DNA of 64,000 nucleotides, from assembly GCF_016612995.1 (NCBI RefSeq), contig NZ_JAEOAH010000013.1, positions 1-64,000 of the forward strand, written 5' to 3'. This document shows, piece by piece, positions 54,043 through 64,000 of this stretch (position 1 is the first letter of the stretch; each line of letters begins with the position of its first letter). The notes under the pieces are model-generated. The model was not told the DNA's origin and did no database searches. It saw only the letters and a list, made by a program, of their open reading frames with translations. Both the position numbers and the translations under genes were made by a program. The stretch comes from Viridibacillus soli (GTDB lineage: Bacteria; Bacillota; Bacilli; Bacillales_A; Planococcaceae).

Positions 54043-54234
54043 GTAACATTCCCCCTTTCAGAAGTCTTCAACATTTGACAGCTACCTTCTTGAAAATGGT
54101 ACAATTTGAGTCAGATAAGGCTCTTTTTCTTATGAAGTTATGTAACAATTTTAGTATGGATAAATCATGATGTATTTATGCAAGCATATGAACAAAATTA
54201 GATAAATATTTCGATTAAAATGGAGGGTTTTTTT

Positions 54235-55626
54235 ATGGCTAATTTTAGTGCTCAAGATGTAGAAGTTATGATTGCAGAACAAAGGAAATTTTACTTTTCA
54301 GGCGTAACAAAGAGTTTGGCATTTCGTAAAGAGCAATTAAAAAAATTAAAAGCTTCTATTGTTAGACACGAGAAGGAAATCTTACAAGCATTACATAAAG
54401 ATTTACGAAAAAGTGAGTTCGAGGCGTATTCCACTGAGGTAGGAATTGTACTAGATAGTATTGGTTATATGCAAAAGTATTTGGAAGAATGGCTGCAGCC
54501 TGTATCCGTACCAACACCACTTCATTTTCAGCCTGGGAAGAGCTTTATCGTCCGAGAGCCATATGGTGCTGTGCTCATTATCGGGCCATTCAATTATCCA
54601 TTCCAACTTGTCATGGAGCCATTAATCGGCGCCATTATTGGGGGTAACACAGCGATTGTAAAACCATCTGAATCGTCGGTATTTACTGCAGAAATTATTA
54701 AGAAAATAGTGCAAGAAACGTTCCAAATGGATTATGTACGTATTGTCGAAGGGGAGAAGGATGAAACCACTGCATTAATCCATGCGTCGTTTGATTATAT
54801 TTTCTTCACAGGTAGTGTGGCTGTTGGGAAAATCGTGATGAAAGCAGCAGCAGAACGCTTAACGCCACATACGCTTGAACTAGGCGGGAAAAGCCCTGCA
54901 ATTGTCGATCAAACAGCCAATTTAGAAGTGGCCGCGAAGCGTATTGCATGGGGAAAATTTACGAATGCAGGCCAAACATGTGTCGCTCCAGACTATATCC
55001 TAGTGCATGAATCAGTGAAAGTACCCTTCATTCGAAATTTGAAAAAAACGCTACAAAAATTTTATGGTAAAGACGCACGAGAAAGCCTGGATTACGGTCG
55101 TATTATAAATAAGCGCCAATTTGATCGTTTGCAAAGTATTCTAGAGCGGGAGCAAGACCAGGTATTATTTGGTGGGAAATCTGACCGTGATGATTTATAT
55201 ATTGAGCCGACTGTATTGCAAAATATTACGTGGAATAGTCCATCTATGGAAGATGAACTATTTGGACCCATTTTGCCGATTATCGTCTACGATGATTTGC
55301 GACTAGCAATTCATCAAGTGCGCCAATATCCAAAGCCATTAGCGGCATATTTCTTCTCTGAAACAGAGAAAGCGATACAATATTTCCTTGAGGAATTACC
55401 GTTTGGTGGTGGTTGTGTGAATGATACGATTACGCATGTAGCTAGCGTATATTTACCATTTGGAGGCGTCGGTAATTCGGGTGTCAATGCATATCATGGT
55501 AAAGCGAGTTTTGAATGCTTTACACATCCAAAATCTATTTTGAAAAAATCAACAAAGCTTGCAAATAATTTACTGTTCCCGCCGTATAAGCAAAAGGTAA
55601 AATTAGTGAAAACGATTTTGAGGTAA
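54235..55626 (+). CDS. Aldehyde dehydrogenase (class 3, YwdH-like)
   Basis: 463 residues. ATG 54235 (MANFSAQD) was chosen because GGAGGG lies 7 bases upstream; the ATG at 54220 overlaps that site. Motifs: GPFNYPFQLVMEPLIGAIIG, FTGSVAVGKIVM, LELGGKSPAIVD (general-base Glu) and NAGQTCVAPDYIL (nucleophile Cys). The length of about 460 and lack of an extended N-terminus place it in the class 3/fatty aldehyde ALDH group with B. subtilis YwdH. It oxidises aldehydes to acids with NAD(P). Stand-alone gene. Confidence 0.92.
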   Translation: MANFSAQDVEVMIAEQRKFYFSGVTKSLAFRKEQLKKLKASIVRHEKEILQALHKDLRKSEFEAYSTEVGIVLDSIGYMQKYLEEWLQPVSVPTPLHFQPGKSFIVREPYGAVLIIGPFNYPFQLVMEPLIGAIIGGNTAIVKPSESSVFTAEIIKKIVQETFQMDYVRIVEGEKDETTALIHASFDYIFFTGSVAVGKIVMKAAAERLTPHTLELGGKSPAIVDQTANLEVAAKRIAWGKFTNAGQTCVAPDYILVHESVKVPFIRNLKKTLQKFYGKDARESLDYGRIINKRQFDRLQSILEREQDQVLFGGKSDRDDLYIEPTVLQNITWNSPSMEDELFGPILPIIVYDDLRLAIHQVRQYPKPLAAYFFSETEKAIQYFLEELPFGGGCVNDTITHVASVYLPFGGVGNSGVNAYHGKASFECFTHPKSILKKSTKLANNLLFPPYKQKVKLVKTILR

Positions 55627-55631
55627 AAGCT

Positions 55632-55674
55632 AAAAGGACAACCACTTGCATGTAGGTGGTTGCCCTTTTTTATG
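55632..55674. terminator. Bidirectional terminator between ALDH and kinase genes
   Basis: AAAGGACAACCAC and GTGGTTGCCCTTTTT pair around TTGCATGTAG, serving two convergent genes. Confidence 0.8.
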
Positions 55675-57247
55675 CTTTGATATAAGGTAGTTTAATCGTT
55701 ATACTAGAGCCTTTGCCATACTCGCTATTAATCGTAATTTGGCCTTCATGTTCTAAAATGATCTTCTCTGTAATCATCATGCCAAGACCAGTACCTGTTT
55801 CTTTTGTCGTATAGAAAGGCTTGAAAATATTTTCAACCACTTCTTTTTTCATCCCGCTGCCATTATCAGTCACACAAATGGTAAAGAAATGATTACTTGT
55901 TTTGTCAATCGTTATTATAATGTCGCCTTCCTTTTCAATCGCTTCTACTGCATTTTTTATAATATTGATGAAGACCTGCTTGATTTGATTGACATCGCCT
56001 TTCACAGTTAAATCATTCGCATGCCAATTTTCTGTGAGTGAAATATTTCTTAACTGTAGTTCGGGTCGATATAAAGTCAAAATATCTGTGATGACTTTAT
56101 CGATTTTAAATTCCTTTGGTTGCATTGCATGTGGTTTAGAAAGTACTAAAAACTCTCCTATAATTAAGTTAATACGATCGATTTCTGATTCAATTAGATT
56201 TGTATAAAATGCATAAGGTGAATTCTTATCGTTATTCATCATTTGTACAAAGCCAGAGATTACAGTAAGTGGGTTGCGAACCTCATGTGCAACCCCTGCA
56301 GCAATTTCTCCTATTGCTTTTAGCTTTTCTGATTGAATGATTAGTTTTTCTGCTTCTTTTTTATACGAAATATCTCGTGTAATAATGGATGTCGCAATAA
56401 TTTCACCATCATAGTCAAAAATAGGCGATAACGTTATTTGTGCGTCAAAATAGGTGCCGTCTTTTTTCATATCTTTTGACTCGAGCAAATCAAAGCTACC
56501 GCCATTCATTAGGTGATTGCTTCGTGCAACTGCTGCATTTACATACTCTGGCGGTACAAGAGGTATAGCTTTGCCAATACATTCTTCAGGCTTCCAACCA
56601 TATAATTTTTCAAAGGCCGGGTTGATCGCAATAATTTTATTTTCTAAATCAAAAACGGCAATACTATCTTTAGCATTTTCAAAAAATAAATTTAAGTAGC
56701 CTTCTTTAGATAAGAAAGCTTTTTCTAAAGAATCGGAATGCGTCTCTATCTTCTTCCAAGAATAATTAATATAAAAGCCTTGTATAATGCCGATTGCACC
56801 GAGGAAGAATAGTATTAAAATAAAGAGAGTAATATCCGCATCATTAATAGAACCACGGAATGATAAATAGTGATATTCTATTAATAAAATGATTTGAATG
56901 ATTGTAATAATAATCATCGTTATATTGATCCAAATTGATTGGTATATTGGAAGTAAAAAAAGTAGTAGAAAAAGAAAGATTAAATGATAAATATAGTCTG
57001 ATTGCAATATCATAATTAGGTTAGAGCCATTCAGGCCAATAATTAATAGGGTTCGCATAACATATTCATTCAAATGCAGTGCTGATAAAATAAGTAAAAG
57101 ACCACAATAGATGCTAGTGATAAGTGGAAACGGCACAACGTAGTTCAATAAGCCAATGATGCTTATAATGGCATGAATAATTGTTCCAGCTGTAAATAAA
57201 AACAGTACAAATTGATTTCTTTTGCGTAAAATAGTAGAGTGCTTCAT
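55670..57247 (-). CDS. PAS-domain sensor histidine kinase, sporulation-kinase type
   Basis: 525 residues. About six membrane segments lie in the first 170 residues. A PAS domain follows (about 185-305; FFENAKDSIAVFDLENKIIA, LYGWKPEECIGKAIP). HisKA has the phospho-accepting histidine in AAGVAHEVRNPLTVISGF, and HATPase_c carries the N box (FINIIKNAVEAI), DNGSGM and GTGLGM. This is the domain order of KinB/KinE-like phosphorelay kinases. No response regulator gene is adjacent, as usual for orphan sporulation kinases. It reads as intact. Confidence 0.88.
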   Translation of the reverse strand: MKHSTILRKRNQFVLFLFTAGTIIHAIISIIGLLNYVVPFPLITSIYCGLLLILSALHLNEYVMRTLLIIGLNGSNLIMILQSDYIYHLIFLFLLLFLLPIYQSIWINITMIIITIIQIILLIEYHYLSFRGSINDADITLFILILFFLGAIGIIQGFYINYSWKKIETHSDSLEKAFLSKEGYLNLFFENAKDSIAVFDLENKIIAINPAFEKLYGWKPEECIGKAIPLVPPEYVNAAVARSNHLMNGGSFDLLESKDMKKDGTYFDAQITLSPIFDYDGEIIATSIITRDISYKKEAEKLIIQSEKLKAIGEIAAGVAHEVRNPLTVISGFVQMMNNDKNSPYAFYTNLIESEIDRINLIIGEFLVLSKPHAMQPKEFKIDKVITDILTLYRPELQLRNISLTENWHANDLTVKGDVNQIKQVFINIIKNAVEAIEKEGDIIITIDKTSNHFFTICVTDNGSGMKKEVVENIFKPFYTTKETGTGLGMMITEKIILEHEGQITINSEYGKGSSITIKLPYIKA

Positions 57248-57349
57248 AAAGACACCTCGAATTTGGTTATAATACCATCATACATGATTTGTCGATGTCG
57301 TAAAATGTCATATTTTGATATGATGTAAAGAATAAGGGAGGCTTTCGCA

Positions 57350-58417
57350 ATGACGAGCAGTTTTAAAGAACAAGAAACAGTTGAATTATTAAGGGAATTA
57401 GCGAATATTGCAAGCCCATCTGGTTATACAGCAGACATTATGAAATTTATGTCCGGCTTACTAGAGAAAATGGGCGTATCATATAAAAAAACGAATAAAG
57501 GTGCTATAATCGCTACAATATTAGGGAAAGACGATTCTAAGCATCGCCTCTTAACAGCTCATACAGATACTTTAGGAGCCATGGTAAAAGAAGTGAAACC
57601 AAATGGTCGATTGAAAATGTCTATGGTTGGCGGATTCAACTGGAATGCTGTTGAAGGAGAATATTGTACAATCCATACAGCTTCAGGGGATAAAATTCGC
57701 GGGACAATCTTAATGCATGAAACGACAGTTCACGTTTATCGTGGTGCAGGAGATTTACCGCGTAACGAGGATCATATAGAAGTTCGTCTCGATGAAAAAG
57801 TATTTAATGCAGATGACATCCGTTCAATAGGTATTGAGGTTGGGGACTTCGTATCATTTGACCCACGCTTTGAATTGACTGAGAGCGGCTACGTAAAATC
57901 GCGTCATTTAGATGATAAAGCAAGTACAGCTTTACTATTAAAATTACTTGAAAATTTAACAAATGAAAAAGTCCAATTACCGTATACAACACATTTCTAT
58001 ATTTCTAACAATGAAGAAATCGGTTACGGTGGTAACTCTAATATTCCACAACAAACAGTGGAATATATTGCTGTTGATATGGGAGCCATTGGTGATGGAC
58101 AACAGTCTGATGAATATACAGTTTCTATTTGTGCTAAAGATTCAAGTGGACCTTACCATTACGGTTTAACTAGACAACTTGTAGCACTTGCAAAAGACCA
58201 CAACATAGATTATAAAATAGATATTTATCCATATTACGGTTCTGATGCTTCAGCTGCTATTAGAGCTGGTGCAGACGTGCGTCATGCATTATTTGGACCA
58301 GGTATTGAGGCATCACATGCGTATGAACGTACACATGTCGACTCACTTCGCAATACAACAGAACTATTATTAGCATACGTCACATCAACAATGATTGATG
58401 AAAAGGAGGCAGAATAA
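57350..58417 (+). CDS. M42-family metallo-aminopeptidase
   Basis: 355 residues. Zinc and catalytic motifs are visible: LLTAHTDTLGAMV (first His), KSRHLDDKASTALLL (Asp bridging metals), NNEEIGYGG (catalytic EE), AVDMG and a C-terminal EASHAYERTH. This is the PepA/FrvX tetrahedral aminopeptidase type, or cellulase M-like. ATG after GGGAGG. Its stop overlaps the murE start (TAATG), so the two genes are co-transcribed. Confidence 0.9.
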   Translation: MTSSFKEQETVELLRELANIASPSGYTADIMKFMSGLLEKMGVSYKKTNKGAIIATILGKDDSKHRLLTAHTDTLGAMVKEVKPNGRLKMSMVGGFNWNAVEGEYCTIHTASGDKIRGTILMHETTVHVYRGAGDLPRNEDHIEVRLDEKVFNADDIRSIGIEVGDFVSFDPRFELTESGYVKSRHLDDKASTALLLKLLENLTNEKVQLPYTTHFYISNNEEIGYGGNSNIPQQTVEYIAVDMGAIGDGQQSDEYTVSICAKDSSGPYHYGLTRQLVALAKDHNIDYKIDIYPYYGSDASAAIRAGADVRHALFGPGIEASHAYERTHVDSLRNTTELLLAYVTSTMIDEKEAE

Positions 58418-59892
58418 TGCAAGCCACCGAATTACTTCAATGTTTGCCAATGAAAAAAGTAATTGGTCAATTACCTGAAAATATTAAAGATATTGCCATT
58501 GACTCTCGTGGTGTACAACCAAAAAGCGTTTTCGTTTGTATTGAAGGTTATACAGTAGATGGTCATGACTATGCACAGAAAGCCGTTGACAACGGTGCAA
58601 CAGTTATTGTTGTTGAACGTGAATTACAACTAGAGGGTAGTGTAGCACAAGTGATTGTTGATAATACGAGTCGTGCACTTGGATTATTAGCAGCGACATT
58701 TTTCGATTATCCTTCTAAAGATATAACAATGTTCGGCGTTACTGGCACCAATGGTAAAACGAGTGTAACATCGATTATTCAAGAAATATTCCATGGACTT
58801 AGTATTAAAACGGCTTTATCAGGCACAATCGGATTTAACTTAAATGGTGTGATGTATGAATCTGCCAATACAACAAGTGATGCTCTTAGTACACAGCAGA
58901 TGATTTTCCGTGCAGTAGCTGAAGGTTGCCGTGATATGATTATGGAAGTTTCTTCACACGGTTTAGTGGAAGGGAGATTAGCTGGCGTCGACTTTGATGT
59001 GGCAATTTTCACAAACTTGACGCATGATCACTTAGATTTCCACGGAACAATGGAAAGCTACGGCAATGCAAAAGGTATGCTCTTCTCGCAACTTGGACAA
59101 GATCTTGAGAAAGACAAGCATGCTGTACTAAATGCAGACGATCCTTGGTCTGAGCGGTTTAAAGAACTAACACCATACCCAGTATGGACTTATGGTTTAA
59201 AAAATGACGCCATTTTTAAAGGCGTTAACTGTCAATACCATAATCATATGACTTATTTCGATATGGAAACGCCAGAAGGAACTTACCCTGTAGAAATGCA
59301 TCTACTGGGTGAATTCAATATTTATAACGTGCTAGCAGCTACTGCCGCTTTATATGCTAAAGGCCACGCTATCGAAGATATTATTGAACAAGTTGAGGCA
59401 ATTCAATCTGTAAAAGGTCGTATGGAAGGTATTCCAACAGGTGATCTGCCAATCTCTATTTTCGTTGATTATGCACATACACCAGATGCTATTGAAAAAG
59501 CGATTAATGCAGCTATGCCTTATAAAAAAAATAAAATGATCTTTGTCATTGGTACAGGTGGTAATCGTGATAAATCAAAGCGACCTGATATGGCAAAAAA
59601 AGCGTCAATGGCGGATTATGTAATCTTAACGACAGATGATCCACGCTATGAAGAGTATGCTAGCATATTAACAGACCTTGAAAAGGGGATGACACATGAT
59701 CAATATGCATGCATAGGTGATCGTGCTGAAGCAGTGAGAAAAGCTGTTGAAGTGGCCGAGCCTGGCGATTTGATCATTTTCGCAGGTAAGGGTCATGAGG
59801 ATTATCAAATTGTTGAGAATACAAAATATCCTCATAGCGACGCAGAAATTGCTTTAGAAGCTGCTCGCGGAAAATTCCAACCACAAGCTTAA
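58417..59892 (+). CDS. murE: MurE: UDP-MurNAc-tripeptide synthetase, probably L-lysine-adding
   Basis: 491 residues. ATP-binding loop GVTGTNGKTSVTSI (about 109-122), NTTSDALSTQ (UDP-MurNAc dipeptide binding), LTHDHLDFHGTMESY, VDYAHTPDAIEKAI and GKGHEDYQIV. At the amino-acid selection site it has DDPR rather than the DNPR typical of diaminopimelate enzymes. The C-terminus (THDQYACIGDRAEAVRKAVE..., KYPHSDAEIALEAARGKF) resembles the lysine-adding MurE of Staphylococcus. Lysinibacillus relatives have lysine in vegetative peptidoglycan and diaminopimelate in spore cortex, which fits. Genome pipelines would probably call it the diaminopimelate ligase. Coupled to the M42 gene, and not in the usual mur/mra cluster. 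Confidence 0.88.
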   Translation: MQATELLQCLPMKKVIGQLPENIKDIAIDSRGVQPKSVFVCIEGYTVDGHDYAQKAVDNGATVIVVERELQLEGSVAQVIVDNTSRALGLLAATFFDYPSKDITMFGVTGTNGKTSVTSIIQEIFHGLSIKTALSGTIGFNLNGVMYESANTTSDALSTQQMIFRAVAEGCRDMIMEVSSHGLVEGRLAGVDFDVAIFTNLTHDHLDFHGTMESYGNAKGMLFSQLGQDLEKDKHAVLNADDPWSERFKELTPYPVWTYGLKNDAIFKGVNCQYHNHMTYFDMETPEGTYPVEMHLLGEFNIYNVLAATAALYAKGHAIEDIIEQVEAIQSVKGRMEGIPTGDLPISIFVDYAHTPDAIEKAINAAMPYKKNKMIFVIGTGGNRDKSKRPDMAKKASMADYVILTTDDPRYEEYASILTDLEKGMTHDQYACIGDRAEAVRKAVEVAEPGDLIIFAGKGHEDYQIVENTKYPHSDAEIALEAARGKFQPQA

Positions 59893-59921
59893 AATTCATG
59901 TTCATACTATAAGAAAGATGG

Positions 59922-59962
59922 AAGCCCCTTCGATTTTAGTAGAATTGAGGGGTTTTTTTCTG
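59922..59962 (+). terminator. Terminator of murE
   Basis: GCCCCTTCGATTTTAG pairs imperfectly with AGAATTGAGGGG and is followed by seven Ts. Confidence 0.7.
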
Positions 59963-60060
59963 AAGGTTGTTGTATTTTTTTGACGAATGAAGGAAAAATG
60001 GTTGTATTTGAAACACTTTCTCTTTTATGATAAGTAAGTATATAAAAAGGAGACGATAAA

Positions 60061-61635
60061 ATGAGTTCAAATCTTGAACAAGATATATTATCTCGTCGTA
60101 CGTTCGCCATCATCTCTCATCCGGATGCTGGTAAAACAACGATGACAGAAAAGCTTTTGTACTTCGGTGGCGCAATTCGCGATGCAGGTACAGTTAAAGC
60201 TAAAAAAACAGGTAAATTTGCTACATCTGACTGGATGGAAATCGAAAAACAACGTGGGATTTCTGTTACATCTTCAGTGATGCAATTTGACTATGATGGT
60301 CGCCGTGTTAACATTTTGGACACACCAGGGCACCAAGACTTCTCAGAAGATACGTACCGTACGTTAATGGCAGTAGATAGTGCTGTGATGATTGTAGATG
60401 CAGCAAAAGGTATTGAAACACAAACCTTGAAACTATTTAAAGTTTGTCGCATGCGCGGTATTCCAATTTTCACATTCATTAACAAATTAGATCGTCAAGG
60501 TAAAGAGCCACTTGAATTAATGGAAGAACTTGAAGAAGTTCTTGGCATTCAATCTTATGCGATGAACTGGCCAATCGGTATGGGGAAAGAATTCTTAGGG
60601 ATTTATGACCGATACAATAAAAGAATCGAGCAGTTCCGTACAGAGGAAGAAGACCGTTTCTTACCAATAGATGAAAACGGCGAATTAGCTGTTGATCACG
60701 AGATGAAGAAAACTTCTTATTATACGCAAGCAATGGAAGACATTAAGCTTTTAAATGAAGCAGGTAATGAATTTTCAGAAGAACGCGTTACAAGAGGTGA
60801 GTTAACACCCGTATTCTTCGGATCCGCATTAACAAACTTTGGTGTTCAAACATTCCTTGAAACATATTTAAATTTTGCACCAACACCACAACCTCGTTTA
60901 ACAGAAGATGAGCAAATTATTGAACCGTTAAACAAAGAATTTTCAGGTTTTGTATTTAAAATTCAGGCGAATATGAATCCAGCTCACCGTGACCGTATTG
61001 CGTTCGTGCGTATTGTATCAGGTGAATTTGAACGTGGCATGAGCATGACTTTATCACGTACTAATAAATCTTTTAAAGTAACACAATCAACTCAATTCTT
61101 AGCAGATGACCGCGAAACAGTTGATAAAGCTGTAGCAGGCGATATCATTGGTCTATATGATACAGGTAACTATCAAATAGGTGACACAGTCGTGGGTGGT
61201 AAGAAAACATTCCAATTCGAAAGATTACCACAGTTTACACCGGAATTGTTCATGAAAGTAACAGCGAAAAACGTTATGAAATCAAAACATTTCCACAAAG
61301 GTATTTTGCAACTTGTACAAGAGGGTGCTATCCAATATTACAAAACTTTGCATACAGAAGAAGTTATGCTGGGGGCAGTTGGTCAACTACAGTTTGAAGT
61401 ATTCGAGCACCGTATGAAAGCGGAATACAATGTAGATGTCCGCATGGAGCCAATGGGCAATAAAATGGCTCGTTGGATCCAAAATGAAGAAGACGTAAAA
61501 GAATCAATGACAGGCCCTCGTAGCATGCTAGTGCGTGATCGCTATGATAATCTTGTTTTCTTATTTGAAAACGAATTCGCGATGCGCTGGTTCCAAGACA
61601 AAAATGAAAATATCGAGCTTTATAGCTTATTATAA
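60061..61635 (+). CDS. prfC: Peptide chain release factor 3
   Basis: 524 residues, ATG after AAAGGAGACGAT. GTPase motifs: [14 protein letters not shown] (G1), RGISVTSS (G2), [14 protein letters not shown] (G3), [10 protein letters not shown] (G4). The RF3-specific domains follow, including [20 protein letters not shown] and RFLV-type C-terminal sequence. It recycles RF1/RF2 from the ribosome after termination. Full length for the family (about 525-530). Single-gene unit bounded by terminators. Confidence 0.97.
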   Translation: MSSNLEQDILSRRTFAIISHPDAGKTTMTEKLLYFGGAIRDAGTVKAKKTGKFATSDWMEIEKQRGISVTSSVMQFDYDGRRVNILDTPGHQDFSEDTYRTLMAVDSAVMIVDAAKGIETQTLKLFKVCRMRGIPIFTFINKLDRQGKEPLELMEELEEVLGIQSYAMNWPIGMGKEFLGIYDRYNKRIEQFRTEEEDRFLPIDENGELAVDHEMKKTSYYTQAMEDIKLLNEAGNEFSEERVTRGELTPVFFGSALTNFGVQTFLETYLNFAPTPQPRLTEDEQIIEPLNKEFSGFVFKIQANMNPAHRDRIAFVRIVSGEFERGMSMTLSRTNKSFKVTQSTQFLADDRETVDKAVAGDIIGLYDTGNYQIGDTVVGGKKTFQFERLPQFTPELFMKVTAKNVMKSKHFHKGILQLVQEGAIQYYKTLHTEEVMLGAVGQLQFEVFEHRMKAEYNVDVRMEPMGNKMARWIQNEEDVKESMTGPRSMLVRDRYDNLVFLFENEFAMRWFQDKNENIELYSLL

Positions 61636-61647
61636 GATCCTTTTTTA

Positions 61648-61678
61648 GCCGTCCTATTTAGTTGGGACGGTTTTTTAA
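61648..61678 (+). terminator. Terminator of prfC
   Basis: CCGTCC-TATTTAGTT-GGGACGG followed by TTTTTTAATAT. Confidence 0.85.
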
Positions 61679-61951
61679 TATATTGTCGAGGGAAAGAGGT
61701 TGTTGTTTTTTAGGTGAATCTCTAGCAGAATAGTAGAATCTATTTCTATATGGAAATTTTCTTGGCAAAATAAAGTGAATTCTAGGGAAATCTATTTCAT
61801 TTCTAATTTCAAAAGTGTCGCCATAAGACATAGCTCTTCTTATGTCAATATTATATTTATCAGGGCATCTTTTTAGATTTTTGAATAATATTTGTAGTTA
61901 TAGAAAGAATTCAATATGATAAAAGGAATGAGTAAATAAGGGGCGAGCGTG

Positions 61952-64000
61952 ATGAAGATAAGTGATTTTTCTATCAAGAGGCCAGTTTTTACACTAGTAA
62001 CGATGCTGCTCGTTGTTATTTTAGGTGTAGTGTCATTTTTCAAAATTCCGGTGACGCTAATTCCGGAGCTAAATCCACCAATTGGCGTAGTTGTCACAAA
62101 TTATTCTGGTGCTAGTCCAACTGAAGTGAATGAAAAAGTGACGAAGCCTTTGGAGCGTACGTTGTCAACTTTACCTGGTATTAAATCGATACAGTCGACT
62201 TCTCAAGAGGGCGCAAATTTTATGATGCTGGAGTTCAATTGGTCAACGGATATAAATAAAATTCAAACAGATGTGTTGCAGCGTATTGATCAAACACCCA
62301 TTCCAGCTGATGCTGATCGACCTCAATTCCTAAAATTTGATCCAGCGCAGTTTCCTATTATTCAGCTGGCATTACAAGCATCGGGGGCTGAGCAAGATGT
62401 TCGAGTTTTAGCACGTCAGCTAGAGCGGGATTTACTGCGTACTGAAGGCGTTGCGAGTGTCAACGTGTCAGGTACTCTCGTTGAGGAAATGCGCATTACA
62501 TTGGATAAGAACAAACTAGTTGAAAACGGTTTAACGCAATCGGATATTGTACAGACGATTCAAGGAAATAATGTATCGCTACCAGGAGATCCGATTGAAA
62601 CGGAACTAGGGCAACAATTGACTGTTCGAGTTTTAAGTACAATCACAACGGCAGAAGATATTCGGCAGCTAATTGTAAAGACGAGTCCATTAAACGGAAA
62701 CCAGATTAAGATAGGGGACGTAGCAAAGGTAAAAGTCGCTGAGCAACCTTCTACCACAATTACTAGAGCTAATGAACAGCCGTCTGTATTAATGTCCGTA
62801 TTACAAGAGTCCGGTGCTAATACAGCTAATGTTTCGAAGAATTTCAAAGCTTCTCTCAAAAATTTATTAGCGAAAGAGCAGTATGAAGGTGTAAAGGCGG
62901 ATATTTTATTTGACCAAGGAGATTATGTGAAGTTAGCGATTGATAATATTGGTTCTTCGCTGATTTACGGTGGAATTTTCGCCATGTTAGTACTATTTGT
63001 CTTTTTAAGAGGAATTCGTAGTCCAATTATTATTGCCGTGGCAATTCCGTATTCCGTCATCGTGACATTTGTGCTCATGTATTTTGCGGATTTTTCGCTG
63101 AATGTATTAACGCTTGGTGCATTAGCATTAGGAATTGGGATGCTCGTAGATAATGCCATTGTCGTAATCGAAAATATTGAGCGCCATTTAGGCATGGGGA
63201 AAATACCAAAGCAGGCAGCATCTGAAGGGACAAAGGAAGTAGCGCTAGCAATTACTGCATCTACTCTAACGACGGTTGCAGTGTTTGTACCGGTTATATT
63301 CATTACAGGGTTAATTGGTCAAATTTTTACCGAATTTGCATTGACGATTTCATTTAGCTTATTTGCATCGTTAGTTGTTGCATTAACAGTTGTACCGATG
63401 ATGGCGGGACATATGTTAAAAGTAAAACCTGCTGATATGGAAGAAAAGCGCAGTAATTCAAAGGGGTATACTACGTTCAAAAATTCAGTTGAATGGGTGT
63501 TAAAACATCGTTTCTTAGTGCTTGCTGTAACGGTTTTATTACTCGTCCTTTCAATCTTCGGGATTTTACGTACAGGAACTGAATTTTTGCCCGCGACGGA
63601 TGAAGGCTTCTTTTCAATTTCTGTAAAGCTTGAAAATGGCTCAGCTTTATCGAAAACAGAAGAAGTTGTCCAGCAAATTGAGGCCAGATTGCAAGAAGAA
63701 CAGGATGTTGAAGTTTACGTTAGCTTAATCGGTGGTAATCAGCAAACACAATCACGAGGTAATTCTAAGGCAAATGAAGCCGAGCTTTCTGTGAAACTTG
63801 TACCACTAAGTAAGCGGGAACGCTCCGTTTTTGAATTTGTAGACAATATACAAGATGACGTGCAAAAGGAAGTGGGAGATAAAGCAGAGGTTAGTTTTAA
63901 TATGCAAACGGCTTCTGGTTCTTCACCTAACACTTTGACGTTTAGAGTATCCGATACTGATGATAGGCGCTTAAAACAGGCAGTGACAGATATTCAAAAG
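61952..64000 (+). CDS. RND-family efflux permease (SwrC/AcrB-like), 5' part
   Basis: 683 codons are present and the frame is still open at the window edge. It begins MKISDFSIKRPVFTLVTMLL, the standard start of Gram-positive RND (HAE1) transporters such as SwrC/YerP. The first periplasmic-type loop contains PIPADADRPQFLKFDP. Helices 2-6 include GALALGIGMLVDNAIVVIEN, with the proton-relay aspartate in GMLVDNAIV. A second large loop begins after about residue 545. ATG 61952 is preceded by GGGG(C)GAG, with GTG one codon upstream. Likely exports surfactants, bile acids or drugs using the proton gradient; substrate inferred by family. Confidence 0.9.
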   Translation, partial: MKISDFSIKRPVFTLVTMLLVVILGVVSFFKIPVTLIPELNPPIGVVVTNYSGASPTEVNEKVTKPLERTLSTLPGIKSIQSTSQEGANFMMLEFNWSTDINKIQTDVLQRIDQTPIPADADRPQFLKFDPAQFPIIQLALQASGAEQDVRVLARQLERDLLRTEGVASVNVSGTLVEEMRITLDKNKLVENGLTQSDIVQTIQGNNVSLPGDPIETELGQQLTVRVLSTITTAEDIRQLIVKTSPLNGNQIKIGDVAKVKVAEQPSTTITRANEQPSVLMSVLQESGANTANVSKNFKASLKNLLAKEQYEGVKADILFDQGDYVKLAIDNIGSSLIYGGIFAMLVLFVFLRGIRSPIIIAVAIPYSVIVTFVLMYFADFSLNVLTLGALALGIGMLVDNAIVVIENIERHLGMGKIPKQAASEGTKEVALAITASTLTTVAVFVPVIFITGLIGQIFTEFALTISFSLFASLVVALTVVPMMAGHMLKVKPADMEEKRSNSKGYTTFKNSVEWVLKHRFLVLAVTVLLLVLSIFGILRTGTEFLPATDEGFFSISVKLENGSALSKTEEVVQQIEARLQEEQDVEVYVSLIGGNQQTQSRGNSKANEAELSVKLVPLSKRERSVFEFVDNIQDDVQKEVGDKAEVSFNMQTASGSSPNTLTFRVSDTDDRRLKQAVTDIQK

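Noticed and set aside
61873-63933. Minus-strand ORFs of 60-110 codons under the RND permease
   Set aside because: They are shadows of the uninterrupted plus-strand RND frame, which has no stop inside the window.

Overview
The window looks like a chromosomal stretch of a low-GC, spore-forming bacillus, most likely Lysinibacillus or a close relative. This is inferred from the AT-rich sequence, a sporulation-type PAS histidine kinase, a PBSX-like phage regulatory module, and a MurE whose C-terminus resembles L-lysine-adding enzymes. No species marker is present, so the genus is an inference.

Region 1 (about 1-25.5 kb) is a phage-derived block. A truncated transposase is followed by an XRE repressor on the minus strand and four copies of a TTGCTA-AAA-TAGCAA operator. 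Small early genes (Cse60-like, XtrA-like) lead to an Xpf-like late activator and a tandem 10-bp repeat. A long co-oriented tail operon comes next: tail tube, two tail chaperones linked by a -1 frameshift signal, tape measure, distal tail protein, hub, and about eight large tail-tip or receptor-binding proteins. XhlA, holin and amidase close it. No terminase, portal, protease, capsid, sheath or integrase gene is present. The layout fits a non-contractile (F-type) tailocin better than a normal prophage, although an ancient head-gene deletion is not excluded.

Region 2 (about 25.5-39.8 kb) is accessory and heavily decayed. It holds small phage-like genes, a TetR regulator with a perfect 19-bp inverted repeat, an SDR oxidoreductase, a DUF2306 membrane protein, and fragments of transposases (IS3, IS110, IS1380, ISL3 and IS4 types) and broken genes (S9 peptidase, DJ-1, HAD, DUF5367). 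Within it lies a small biosynthetic cluster: thioester-reductase-like SDR, class III aminotransferase, SRPBCC protein and acyl-CoA dehydrogenase. Together these could convert an acyl thioester to a fatty amine.

Region 3 (about 39.8-49.1 kb) is a second, 5'-truncated phage tail-tip and lysis module: fibre, Gp37-like hub, holin and amidase. It carries moron cassettes (a DUF4145 protein and a hypothetical gene) with a 52-bp direct repeat, a secreted protein with a small membrane partner, a LexA-box-controlled WYL-like/YolD-like pair, a repressor and a replication-type HTH protein. The amidases of regions 1 and 3 share a nearly identical C-terminal domain and a conserved downstream sequence. Each region also has a LexA box exactly 31 bases upstream of a paralogous small gene.

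Region 4 (about 49.1-64 kb) is core chromosome: a lipoprotein, tRNA-Val(GAC), a YhgE/Pip phage-receptor-type gene broken by one in-frame stop, an MFS transporter, an aldehyde dehydrogenase, a sensor kinase, an M42 aminopeptidase, murE, prfC and the first 683 codons of an RND efflux permease running off the right edge.
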